Below the pieces are notes generated by a model, which had not been told where the DNA came from, searched no databases, and was given only the letters and a program-made list of their open reading frames with translations. This document shows, in pieces, positions 16,193 through 24,312 of a DNA stretch of 38,031 nt. This DNA comes from Candidatus Zixiibacteriota bacterium. GTDB lineage: Bacteria > Zixibacteria > MSB-5A5 > GN15 > FEB-12. The DNA is taken from NCBI GenBank assembly GCA_024278515.1, contig JAJRTA010000189.1:1-38031 (forward strand). Direction: 5' to 3'. A program made the translations under genes and the position numbers. The stretch's first letter is position 1. Each line of letters starts with the position of its first letter.

Positions 16193-17338
16193 TTGCTTGA
16201 GAAAAAACATCACGAATTCAGAGAAAAAGTCCGGGCTTTTGTAAATGAACAGATAGCTCCCAACGCTGTCGCTATTGATCTTGAACAACGTTTTCCTGTC
16301 GAGTACCTGAAACCTATGGCCGATTTCGGTCTGATGAGTATGCTTATCCCGGAAGAATACGGTGGCCGGCCGATCGACACTGTTTGCTATTCGATCGCAG
16401 TGGAAGAAGCGTCACGTGTTTGCGGTTCGACCGGTATCACTCTTGCCGCGCATAATTCGCTCGGCTGTTTTCCTATTGTTGCTTTCGGCACTGATACTCA
16501 GAAGGAGCGGTACCTGCCGCGCGCCGCCAAAGGGGAGTTGCTTGCTTTTGGCCTGACTGAACCGGAAGCCGGTTCCGATGCCGGCGGCACTAAGACCTAT
16601 GCTGAACGCAAAGGCGACCATTGGATCGTCAACGGCTCAAAGTGTTTTATCACCAACGCCAGTTATGCCATCGCCACTGTCGCTACGGCTAAGACTTCGG
16701 ATGACCCTAAAGATCCGTCTATTACCGGTTTCATTCTCGATAGAGAGATGAAAGGTTATTCGGTTGGGAAAAAAGAGAACAAGATGGGACTGCGCGGTTC
16801 CGATACCGCGTCGTTACATTTTGACGATGTCAGGCTCAGTGATGATTACCTGCTTGGAAAAGTGGGTGACGGATTCAAGCAGATGCTGATCACTCTCGAT
16901 GGCGGTCGTATTTCCATCGGCGCTATGGCTCTCGGTTTGGCCCAGGGGGCCCTCGACTGTGCCCTGAATTACGCGGCTGTTACCAAACAAAACGGCAAAC
17001 CGATCGGTTATCGGCAGGGGATAGGGTTCGAACTGGCCACGATGGCTACCGAGATCGAAGCGGCCCGTTTGCTCATTTATGAAGCTTCTATGATGAAAGA
17101 CGCTAAGATGAAGTTCGGCCGCAACTCGGCTATGGCCAAGCTGTACGCTTCCGAAGTTGCCACCCGCGCCGCCGCCAAAGCGATTGAGATACTGGCCGAG
17201 GTCGGCTACTATACCGGTCCATATCCGGCAGAGCGAATCTGGCGCGATGTCAAGCTATGCGAGATCGGCGAGGGGACATCGGAGATACAGCGCCTGGTTA
17301 TCTCACGTGACCTGCTTAAGAGCGTCAGCGGGGCGTAG
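16193..17338 (+). CDS. Second acyl-CoA dehydrogenase
   Basis: A 381-residue paralog of the preceding gene. Signatures are LTEPEAGSDAGGTKT, GLRGSDTASLHFDDV and the catalytic E360 in EIGEGTSEIQR, which keeps the active-site glutamate. The flavin and CoA contacts look intact. The start is a TTG at 16193, supported by GAAGGA 7 nt upstream and by a 3-nt gap from the previous stop; no ATG is available near the expected N-terminus. The sequence differs clearly from its neighbour, so a different chain length or branched substrate is likely. It ends the operon, followed by a bidirectional terminator. Confidence 0.92.
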   Translation: MLEKKHHEFREKVRAFVNEQIAPNAVAIDLEQRFPVEYLKPMADFGLMSMLIPEEYGGRPIDTVCYSIAVEEASRVCGSTGITLAAHNSLGCFPIVAFGTDTQKERYLPRAAKGELLAFGLTEPEAGSDAGGTKTYAERKGDHWIVNGSKCFITNASYAIATVATAKTSDDPKDPSITGFILDREMKGYSVGKKENKMGLRGSDTASLHFDDVRLSDDYLLGKVGDGFKQMLITLDGGRISIGAMALGLAQGALDCALNYAAVTKQNGKPIGYRQGIGFELATMATEIEAARLLIYEASMMKDAKMKFGRNSAMAKLYASEVATRAAAKAIEILAEVGYYTGPYPAERIWRDVKLCEIGEGTSEIQRLVISRDLLKSVSGA

Positions 17339-17392
17339 GCTCTTTTCTCAAATCAGTCAGCTCAAATAACATTCTGCCGAGATCAATTTGAT

Positions 17393-17431
17393 AAAAAAAG
17401 GTGACCCCTCACGCTGAAGGGTCACCTTTTT
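17393..17431. terminator. Bidirectional rho-independent terminator
   Basis: An 8-bp stem, GGTGACCC (17400-17407) with GGGTCACC (17419-17426), has an 11-nt loop and is flanked by seven A on the left and five T on the right. It serves both the acyl-CoA dehydrogenase operon (plus) and the converging cyclophilin gene (minus). Confidence 0.92.
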
Positions 17432-17446
17432 GATGTATAAGTGAAA

Positions 17447-18112
17447 CTACTTCTTGTTTGCCTCGAGGATCTTGTTCCACTCGGCAATGCGGTCGGCCAT
17501 TTTTTCAAAAAGCGGACCGGTGTCGCCGGTGACGGTCATTTTAACGATTTTGTCACCTTTTACGATCGAGTTAACGACTTTCTGATCTTCCTCCGAGACC
17601 ACCTTACCGAACACGGTGTGTTTGCCGTTCAGGTGCGGAGTGGGTACGTGAGTGATAAAGAACTGACTGCCGTTCGTACCCGGTCCGGCATTGGCCATCG
17701 ACAGTATGCCCGGGCTGTCGTGTTTCAGGTCCGGTCGGCATTCGTCTTCGAATTTGTATCCGGGACCGCCGGTGCCGGTGCCGTAGGGACAGCCGCCCTG
17801 GATCATGAAGTTGGGGATTACGCGGTGAAAGGTCAGCCCGTCATAGTAACCGTGCTGGATAAGATTCACAAAACTGGCCACCGTCACCGGTGTCTTGTCG
17901 GCATACAGATCAAGATGAATGTCGCCTTTTTCGGTCGTAATAGTTACCTGCAACTTGTCGCTCGCTTCCATTTTATCCTGTGTTGATTCTTTTTTGGGGG
18001 CTGTTTTTTCATTGTTCTTTTCGGTCTTTCCGGTCTTGTCTGTTGCCGTGCAACTGGCCACGGCAAAGATAAGGATACCGATCAGCGCGAACAGTTTCAG
18101 GCTCGGTTTCAT
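17447..18112 (-). CDS. Cyclophilin-type peptidyl-prolyl isomerase, lipoprotein
   Basis: A 221-residue enzyme that speeds proline isomerisation during folding of exported proteins. The signal peptide ends in a lipobox (VASC21), so it should be lipid-anchored in the envelope. A charged Lys/Glu linker (about 25-52) precedes the cyclophilin domain. Signature [19 protein letters not shown] spans about 88-106, with the catalytic Arg in [22 protein letters not shown] and [11 protein letters not shown] follow, all in the expected order. AGGAG 8 nt before the ATG supports the start. A short helical tail follows the domain. Confidence 0.95.
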   Translation of the reverse strand: MKPSLKLFALIGILIFAVASCTATDKTGKTEKNNEKTAPKKESTQDKMEASDKLQVTITTEKGDIHLDLYADKTPVTVASFVNLIQHGYYDGLTFHRVIPNFMIQGGCPYGTGTGGPGYKFEDECRPDLKHDSPGILSMANAGPGTNGSQFFITHVPTPHLNGKHTVFGKVVSEEDQKVVNSIVKGDKIVKMTVTGDTGPLFEKMADRIAEWNKILEANKK

Positions 18113-18264
18113 TTGGTCAACTCCTGTTAATTCTGGTTTGTCATATTCGATGCTACTGGTTGCCCAAAAAGCGGAACGGTCATTGTGATGTCAAGGGAAA
18201 ATGGATTGCGGCGCTTGGCATAAATACGGCAAGAGTGTAACTGAAGTACTGTAGTTGATGATTG

Positions 18265-19665
18265 TTATCGCGGCAGTGATGCCTGCACCAGTCCCCAGCC
18301 TTTATCTTTAACCTCGAAGTTTTCTCTGACCATACGGTATAATTCGCGGCCGTCTCCTGCTAAGAACCGGACGACAACATTGTAAACACCCGGTTTCACG
18401 TCGAAATCAGCCACCATCACCTGCCCCGGCAGGAACTGAGTTGACCGCAGGTCGGCGTTTTCCGTCAGGTCGGTACCGACATCGATAGCCGCCTTCTTGA
18501 GCCAACCGGCAAGGCCGCCGGTGTCGGCTTTCTTCTTGAGTTTGTGCGCGGCCAGACCCTTGACAATGGCCCGCGCCACCGATCGGATGAACACCAGTGT
18601 TTTTTTAGTTTCATACGTTTGCTCTGCGATAACTCCGACATCTTCGAGTTTATCCAAACGGCCGATCACTGTTCCATCAAGCAGGACCTCGACCGATGAC
18701 ACCTCGGACTGTCGCGGCACAATCAGGGGCAGGGCAAACTTGAAATAGTAATCGGCTTTGACATCGACCGGCAGGTGGGTGTACTCCGCTCCCTCCCTGG
18801 ATGGGTCATCATAGAGCACCTGGACCAGTCCGAGATCTTTGTCGGTGCGAATTCTCAATGACAGAGCTTCTTTGATGGGAGAAGGGCCGACCAGCGCCAC
18901 CACACTCAGAATGGCTCCGTTTTCGGACCTGTATTTTACATCAGGCATTTCGAACGGGTAGATGTGCGGCTGAGCGGCAAAAGCGGCGGTGAGGAAATCA
19001 TGATCGATACGTGCATCATCATATTTACCGACAGCGGCGTACATGTGCATACTAAGGTAACGGGCGAAAGCGTCGTTATGAAAACGCAGCCTGGGCATAT
19101 CGAAATCTATTTCAACCTGTCCGGTATCCCGGGTCATGCCGCGCCGGTATTCACGAGCAGCCTTGCCGTATTTTTGTTCGAGCTGTTCCAGTTTCAGGTT
19201 GGCTCGACGAATCTCGACAAACGCCCCCTCGAAATCTTTCATGGCGGCATAATTCAGAGCCATGATCAGGTTGGTGTAGAGGACTTCGTAATCCTCACCG
19301 GCATATTCAAGAACATTGTCGTTGAGCAACAGCGAGGCCGCCGCACGTGAGACCGACCGGGTGAAAAGTTCTTCTGCCGCCTGTTCGGCGATTGCAAGTT
19401 TCTCGTTGCTGGTTTGATAGTCGCCGGCATAATGAGCCAGCATCCCGGCATCGACAAAATACAAGAACCGGTCTTTGTGCGCGAACCTGCCCTTATCGCG
19501 CGCTTCTTCAAGTAGTTTGCGAGCTTTATCCGGATTGCCGGAACGCAGCTCGGCGTCGATCGGCGTATAGAAATCCCGCCGGGTGGCCAATTGACTGCAT
19601 CCGATAACGGCGGCAATCAAGAGGACAAACGGTAGTTTACGTATTACGGACGCATTTCGCGCCAT
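18265..19665 (-). CDS. COG3014-like lipoprotein with TPR-like repeats
   Basis: A 466-residue lipoprotein; the lipobox is VIGC23 after a hydrophobic segment. The N-terminal half (about 35-180) is helical with TPR-like pairs, for example DKARKLLEEARDKG and LAHYAGDYQTSNEKLAIAE. The middle and C-terminal parts are beta-rich with PYxxxMPDVKY- and GPSPIKEAL-type motifs. This matches the uncharacterised COG3014 group by overall pattern. It lies 6 nt after the LpoB-like gene on the same strand, so the two form an operon and probably act together at the outer membrane in regulating peptidoglycan synthesis or another envelope task. The start ATG has no strong ribosome-binding site, and translation may be coupled. 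Confidence 0.7.
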   Translation of the reverse strand: MARNASVIRKLPFVLLIAAVIGCSQLATRRDFYTPIDAELRSGNPDKARKLLEEARDKGRFAHKDRFLYFVDAGMLAHYAGDYQTSNEKLAIAEQAAEELFTRSVSRAAASLLLNDNVLEYAGEDYEVLYTNLIMALNYAAMKDFEGAFVEIRRANLKLEQLEQKYGKAAREYRRGMTRDTGQVEIDFDMPRLRFHNDAFARYLSMHMYAAVGKYDDARIDHDFLTAAFAAQPHIYPFEMPDVKYRSENGAILSVVALVGPSPIKEALSLRIRTDKDLGLVQVLYDDPSREGAEYTHLPVDVKADYYFKFALPLIVPRQSEVSSVEVLLDGTVIGRLDKLEDVGVIAEQTYETKKTLVFIRSVARAIVKGLAAHKLKKKADTGGLAGWLKKAAIDVGTDLTENADLRSTQFLPGQVMVADFDVKPGVYNVVVRFLAGDGRELYRMVRENFEVKDKGWGLVQASLPR

Positions 19666-19671
19666 CGTATG

Positions 19672-20271
19672 CTACCACTTCCGACTGCCCTGGGAGATGC
19701 CTTTCTTGATCTTGTGTGTGCCGATCCAGACTTTCTCCATGGTCTCGATATTGATCATTTCAAGATCGGTCTGATAGAACATCACCGTATTCTTGCCTTC
19801 CCGGTCGGTGATAGTCTTGATCGCGCCCTGAAGCATGAAATCGGCGCCGAGTTCGTTGCGCAGTTTCTTGGCGGTTTCACGCGAGGCATACTCCTGCTGT
19901 TCCCAGCGTTCTTCGCGAATCTCGGCCCGCTGTTCTTTTGAAGCTACAAATCTGATTTTGGCTGAATTGATCAGCTCCCGTTCAAAATCAGTTATGAATG
20001 TCTCCATCGGGATATGTTCCGAAGTCAGGTTACGAATTATACCGACAGTGACTTTCGGTCGTTCGCCGTTATGAGTGGCGGCGAAATTATCATGCCAGCT
20101 CCGGCTCAGGCAGTCCGAGATCATGGCCTCGGCGGTCATGCGGGAGTCGGCGTCATTCCATTTGCCGCTCAGGTCGATAGTGGTGTCGGTGTCGAGCCGA
20201 GTCACTGTTTTGCCGCCGCCGCATCCTGCGACCAAAGCCGCCAATGCCAATAATGTAATCAGGTAACGCAT
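19672..20271 (-). CDS. LpoB-like penicillin-binding-protein activator lipoprotein
   Basis: A 199-residue lipoprotein (lipobox VAGC17). The rest fits the LpoB/CsgG-like alpha/beta fold: RPKVTVGIIRNLTSEHI, then DFERELINSAKIRFVAS, then ELGADFMLQGAIKTI, ending in VWIGTHKIKKG. In E. coli LpoB reaches from the outer membrane to activate PBP1b; this role is inferred from the family only. GGAGG 6 nt before the ATG supports the start. It is the first gene of a pair with the COG3014-like lipoprotein. GATAA-N4-TTATC at 20285-20298 in its leader is an inverted repeat of unknown meaning. Confidence 0.82.
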   Translation of the reverse strand: MRYLITLLALAALVAGCGGGKTVTRLDTDTTIDLSGKWNDADSRMTAEAMISDCLSRSWHDNFAATHNGERPKVTVGIIRNLTSEHIPMETFITDFERELINSAKIRFVASKEQRAEIREERWEQQEYASRETAKKLRNELGADFMLQGAIKTITDREGKNTVMFYQTDLEMINIETMEKVWIGTHKIKKGISQGSRKW

Positions 20272-20431
20272 CGCAATCCTCCGTGATAATTTGTTATCTT
20301 TCCCTTTGTTGACCTAATTCGTTTTTGTCAATAGTTGAAGCTACCAAAACAGGAGTTGGTCGGCAACACAAAAAAGTACACAGCCCCCTGCATTAAGGAT
20401 GAAATATTAATAATCTGAGCCGGGGCCTGAT

Positions 20432-22573
20432 TCAGCGGTTGGAACTTTCCCGCAAACTCAATCCGATTCTATTTCTTTCAGTATCGATGGACAGAACGGT
20501 TACTCGTACTTTCTGATGAACCCTTACAATCTCTGAGGGATCCTTAATAAAATGATCGGCCAGCTCACTGATATGCACTAATCCGTCCTGATGTACCCCG
20601 ATATCGACGAATGCTCCGAAATTGGTAACGTTAGTCACGATGCCCGGCAGTTTCATGCCGACTTTCAGGTCGTCTATAGTGTGCACCGATTCATCGAAAG
20701 CGAATGCTTCGAACTCTCCGCGCGGATCACGTCCCGGCCTGGCCAGTTCGTCCATGATATCGGTCAGGGTAGGCATTCCGACTTTGTCGGTAACATAGTT
20801 CTCAAGTATAACCTGTTTACGCAGGTCTTCATTCTGCATCAGTTGCGAAACCGTGCAACCGAGGTCATCGGCCATTTTTTCGACTATATGATAACTCTCA
20901 GGATGCACAGCCGAGGCATCCAGCGGATTCCTGCTTTCGGGAATACGCATAAACCCGGCTGCCTGCTCGAACGCTTTCGGCCCCAGTCTCGGTACTTTGG
21001 TTAGTGCCTTGCGACTTTTGAAGGGGCCTTTTTGCGTCCGGTAGTCAACGACCGCCTGAGCCAGCGACGGCCCCAGCCCGGACACATAAGTCAGAAGCTG
21101 TTTGCTGGCCGTATTGACATCGACTCCGACTAAGTTTACACAGCTCATTACGGTGTCATCAAGTGACCGTCTGAGCGCCGACTGGTCGACATCATGCTGA
21201 TACTGCCCGACCCCGATCGATTTGGGGTCGATTTTGACCAGTTCCGCAAGAGGGTCCAGCAGCCGGCGGCCGATCGACACCGACCCGCGCACGGTGACAT
21301 CATGCTCCGGGAACTCCTCACGAGCGACCTCACTGGCCGAGTAAACCGACGCGCCGGCCTCGTTGACCATCACGATCTGAATATGGCCGGGAAGTCCTGT
21401 CTCGCGTACGAACATTTCCGTTTCACGTCCGGCCGTACCGTTTCCGATAGCAATGACATTGACTTTGAAACGTTGACAGAACGCTTTTATGTCTGCGGAT
21501 GCGTCGTTGCGCTGTTTCTCCGAACCGTGCGGATAGATAGTGCTGTGGTGCAAAAGTGATCCGTGACGGTCGAGTACGACAACTTTGCAGCCGGTGCGAA
21601 AACCGGGATCGATAGCCAGAATGGTGCGACGGGGGAGAGGCGAGGTCATGAGAAGCTCACGCAGGTTCTCTGTGAACACACGAATAGCCTCGGCATCGGC
21701 GCGTTCTTTGGTTTCGTTACGGAGTTCCGTCTCCATGGCCGGACCGAGCAGACGTTTGTAGCTGTCTCGTACAGCTAAAGCTACCTGCCGTGAGGCCGCA
21801 TTGTCACTAACCAGAAAGATTGAATCCAAAATGGCTAAGGCCTCTTCTTCCGGCGGGGCGATACCGACTCGCAGCACCCCTTCGCATTCGCCGCGTCGTA
21901 TTGCCAGAAGACGGTGCGATGGAATAGACGCTACCGGCTCTTCCCACTCGAAATAATCGGAAAATTTGGTTCCCTCGTTTTCCATCCCCTTGATCACCCT
22001 GGAAGAGATAATGCCTTTTTCGGCATACAGTTTTCGCATGGCTGCTCTTGCGCCGCTGTCTTCGTTGATCCATTCCGCGATGATATCACGCGCTCCGGCA
22101 AGTGCGTCATCGACAGTTGCTACATCTTTTTCAGAATCGAGGTACTTTTCCGCTTCCACGTTGATATCAATCGCGTCCTGGGTGAAGATCAACTCGGCCA
22201 GCGGCTCCAGCCCGCGTTCACGGGCGACCGTAGCCCGGGTGCGACGTTTCGGTTTGAACGGAAGATAAATGTCTTCAAGAACGGTTATCGTTTCGGCAGC
22301 TTCAATCTGTGTCTGCAATTCATCAGTAAGCAGGTTACGCTCAATAAGCGATTTAAGAATTGCATTCCGCCGTTTGTCCAGTTCGCGTAATTGTGTAATC
22401 CGGTCGCGGATCGTTGTGATTGCCACTTCGTCGAGACTCCCGGTGGCTTCCTTGCGATACCGGGCGATAAACGGTACGGTAGCGTCGTCATCGAGCAGGT
22501 CCGCGGTTGCCTTTACCTGCTTCGGCGAAAGCGCCAGCTCCTGAGCGATTATCTTATAGTGGTCGGTGGCCAT
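20432..22573 (-). CDS. tex: Tex-family S1 RNA-binding protein (transcription accessory protein)
   Basis: A 713-residue nucleic-acid-binding protein. In order: the N-terminal helical Tex domain beginning HYKIIAQELALSPKQVKATADLLDD; the YqgF/RNase H-like core with ILAIDPGFRTGCKVVVLD and AIGNGTAGRETE; the helix-hairpin-helix block with VGVDVNTASKQLLTYVSGLG; and a C-terminal S1 domain with GIVTNVTNFGAFVDIGVHQDGLVHIS (about 625-700). Length and order agree with Tex (about 720-770). Tex affects transcription and stress responses; its precise role is unresolved. The ATG at 22573 starts at the canonical N-terminus; a TTG 17 codons upstream is possible but adds an unrelated sequence. Confidence 0.95.
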   Translation of the reverse strand: MATDHYKIIAQELALSPKQVKATADLLDDDATVPFIARYRKEATGSLDEVAITTIRDRITQLRELDKRRNAILKSLIERNLLTDELQTQIEAAETITVLEDIYLPFKPKRRTRATVARERGLEPLAELIFTQDAIDINVEAEKYLDSEKDVATVDDALAGARDIIAEWINEDSGARAAMRKLYAEKGIISSRVIKGMENEGTKFSDYFEWEEPVASIPSHRLLAIRRGECEGVLRVGIAPPEEEALAILDSIFLVSDNAASRQVALAVRDSYKRLLGPAMETELRNETKERADAEAIRVFTENLRELLMTSPLPRRTILAIDPGFRTGCKVVVLDRHGSLLHHSTIYPHGSEKQRNDASADIKAFCQRFKVNVIAIGNGTAGRETEMFVRETGLPGHIQIVMVNEAGASVYSASEVAREEFPEHDVTVRGSVSIGRRLLDPLAELVKIDPKSIGVGQYQHDVDQSALRRSLDDTVMSCVNLVGVDVNTASKQLLTYVSGLGPSLAQAVVDYRTQKGPFKSRKALTKVPRLGPKAFEQAAGFMRIPESRNPLDASAVHPESYHIVEKMADDLGCTVSQLMQNEDLRKQVILENYVTDKVGMPTLTDIMDELARPGRDPRGEFEAFAFDESVHTIDDLKVGMKLPGIVTNVTNFGAFVDIGVHQDGLVHISELADHFIKDPSEIVRVHQKVRVTVLSIDTERNRIGLSLRESSNR

Positions 22574-22703
22574 ACGGGCGAAAGATAACCGATTTTTATC
22601 AAATCCCAAACGAAAAGCCGGCAAGTTGAAAAGTTACTTCAGTTACAGGCAGTTTTACGTTATTAATATGTCGACAAAACGAGTTTTATGAAGGAGAGAA
22701 GTT

Positions 22704-23471
22704 GTGGCTCGCAAGAAACCGATTTCCGTGTTTGAAAAATATGCCCATGAATATGACCTGATCACCAACGCGGCGCAGCGTGAAAGCTACCACGCCAAAG
22801 AAGTCGAGGCGTTGATAAGCAGATTCAAACCGACAAAAGTTCTCGATGCCGGATGCGCCAGCGGCCTGACGGCGATGCTGTTCGCCAGACGCGGGGTTAC
22901 AGCGGTCGGGCTGGATTGTTCCAAACGTATGATCGAGGTGGCGAGAGACAAGTTCAAATCAGAGAAATTGCCGCTTGAGTTTCGTGTCGGATATTTCGAA
23001 CGTATTCCACGCCAGATGCGCTCACAGTTCGATCTGGTTGTCTGTCTGGCCAACTCGATATCAGGTGTGGCCAGTCTTGCCGATGTTCGCCTCGCTCTTA
23101 AGAATTTCCATTCCGTTCTCAGGCCGGGCGGCCGGCTGGTGCTGCAAATGCTCAACTACAGCTCGATCAAAGAAGGGGAACTGTTTCCGATCAGAGCTAC
23201 TGAGAATAACGGTATTGTTTATGAGCGTTTTTCAGAGCGGCGGGGGAGGAAACTGTGCGTTTATGTGTCTCGACTGGATCTTAACAGCCGCCCGCAACAA
23301 TTTGAAGTCTTCCGCCACGAGTTCGACAACTACGAGGTGGACAAAATAAGCAGCCTTGTTGCTCGAACCGGATTCAATAATATCAAACGGTATGGTGATC
23401 TCTATCTGAAAGAACGGTTCTCAAAATCGGCCCGCGACCTGGTGCTGGTCGGTCAGCGTCCCAATACTTGA
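22704..23471 (+). CDS. Class I SAM-dependent methyltransferase
   Basis: A 255-residue soluble enzyme with the Rossmann methyltransferase fold. Motif I is VLDAGCASG (46-54), followed by the acidic end of strand 2 (VGLDCSKRMIEVAR), motif IV FDLVVCLANSISGV and the RPGGRLVLQMLNYSS strand. The substrate is unknown. The start is a GTG with AAGGAGAG 5-6 nt upstream, a strong site. It is followed after 56 nt by the MTA/SAH nucleosidase gene, whose product clears the S-adenosylhomocysteine that methyltransferases make; that is a sensible pairing. It is divergent from tex. Confidence 0.88.
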   Translation: MARKKPISVFEKYAHEYDLITNAAQRESYHAKEVEALISRFKPTKVLDAGCASGLTAMLFARRGVTAVGLDCSKRMIEVARDKFKSEKLPLEFRVGYFERIPRQMRSQFDLVVCLANSISGVASLADVRLALKNFHSVLRPGGRLVLQMLNYSSIKEGELFPIRATENNGIVYERFSERRGRKLCVYVSRLDLNSRPQQFEVFRHEFDNYEVDKISSLVARTGFNNIKRYGDLYLKERFSKSARDLVLVGQRPNT

Positions 23472-23474
23472 GTT

Positions 23475-23520
23475 TTCCGGTTGAGTTCCGATAATACCGT
23501 AAACGGAATAATAACCGGAA
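23475..23520 (+). promoter_or_regulatory. Hairpin in the mtnN leader that covers part of its ribosome-binding site
   Basis: TTCCGGTT (23475-23482) pairs with AACCGGAA (23513-23520). Inside it TTCCG (23486-23490) pairs with CGGAA (23504-23508), leaving a 13-nt loop. The 3' arm runs into the GGAAGGGGAA Shine-Dalgarno region 8-16 nt before the mtnN ATG, so folding could limit translation. No known riboswitch class is recognised. Confidence 0.5.
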
Positions 23521-23527
23521 GGGGAAT

Positions 23528-24247
23528 ATGCTCGGCTTAATCAGCGCTCTGGAAGAAGAGCTGGCACTGTTCAAAAAACACTGTGAGGTCGATCAGGTAG
23601 TGACGCAGGCCGGTGTTGATTTTCATCTGGGAAGTCTGGCGGACGAAAAAGTAATTATCCTCAAGTGCGGAGTCGGTAAAGTAAACGCGGCGATTGCCAC
23701 GCAACTGCTTATCGACCGGTTCGGTGTCGATTCTGTTGTATTTACCGGTTTGGCCGGCAGTCTTGTCCCACATCTCAAGCGAGGTGATGTGGTGGTCTCC
23801 AACTTCGTGGTACAACATGATATTGACCTGACAGCGTTCGGCAGGCGCCCCGGTGAGATCCCGGAACTGACAAGACTGATCGAGGCGGACCCCGGACTTG
23901 TCAAAAGGGTAACCGGCGCGTATGACCGCATTCGCGAAACGGAACAGATCAACGGACAGCTTTATGTCGGTACGATAGCCACGGGTGATTCGTTTATTTC
24001 CGATCCTGATAAAATTCGCTGGTTGCAAAGGGAATTTGGCGCGGTTGCCACGGAAATGGAAGGGGGGGCAGTCGGGCAGGTTTGCCAGATGAATAAAGTA
24101 CCGTTCGTGGTGATAAGAGTGATTTCCGACGGCGCCGGTGACGGGGCGGCCGCAGAGTTCATCTTTTTTCTCGAAGAAGCCTCGCAGCTTACTTTCAGAA
24201 TGACCTGTGAAATGTTGAAAGCCCAATGTCCGGTTGAAGTCAAATAG
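23528..24247 (+). CDS. mtnN: 5'-methylthioadenosine/S-adenosylhomocysteine nucleosidase
   Basis: A 239-residue enzyme that hydrolyses MTA and SAH to adenine and the thioribose or homocysteine part, recycling SAM by-products. Family marks are the N-terminal GLISALEEEL with the acidic residue of the active site, FTGLAGSL, the ATGDSFI loop (151-157), the ribose-binding E176/E178 in ATEMEGGAV and the catalytic D201 in RVISDGAGDGAA. Length is typical (about 230). AGGGGAAT precedes the ATG closely. It is the second gene after a SAM methyltransferase. The spacing contains a hairpin that may set its translation. Confidence 0.93.
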   Translation: MLGLISALEEELALFKKHCEVDQVVTQAGVDFHLGSLADEKVIILKCGVGKVNAAIATQLLIDRFGVDSVVFTGLAGSLVPHLKRGDVVVSNFVVQHDIDLTAFGRRPGEIPELTRLIEADPGLVKRVTGAYDRIRETEQINGQLYVGTIATGDSFISDPDKIRWLQREFGAVATEMEGGAVGQVCQMNKVPFVVIRVISDGAGDGAAAEFIFFLEEASQLTFRMTCEMLKAQCPVEVK

Positions 24248-24312
24248 CGGAATTGACGTACCTTCTGTTTTGTGTTGACACAGTTTCCCTGTCTCATATT
24301 TTCGCTTCTACC

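Noticed and set aside
15299-16288. A long frame of 329 codons on the minus strand
   Set aside because: It is antisense to an acyl-CoA dehydrogenase with complete motifs; the antisense frame has no recognisable domain.
23475-23520. The hairpin as a rho-independent terminator of the methyltransferase gene
   Set aside because: No T-run follows the 3' arm; instead the mtnN ribosome-binding site does.
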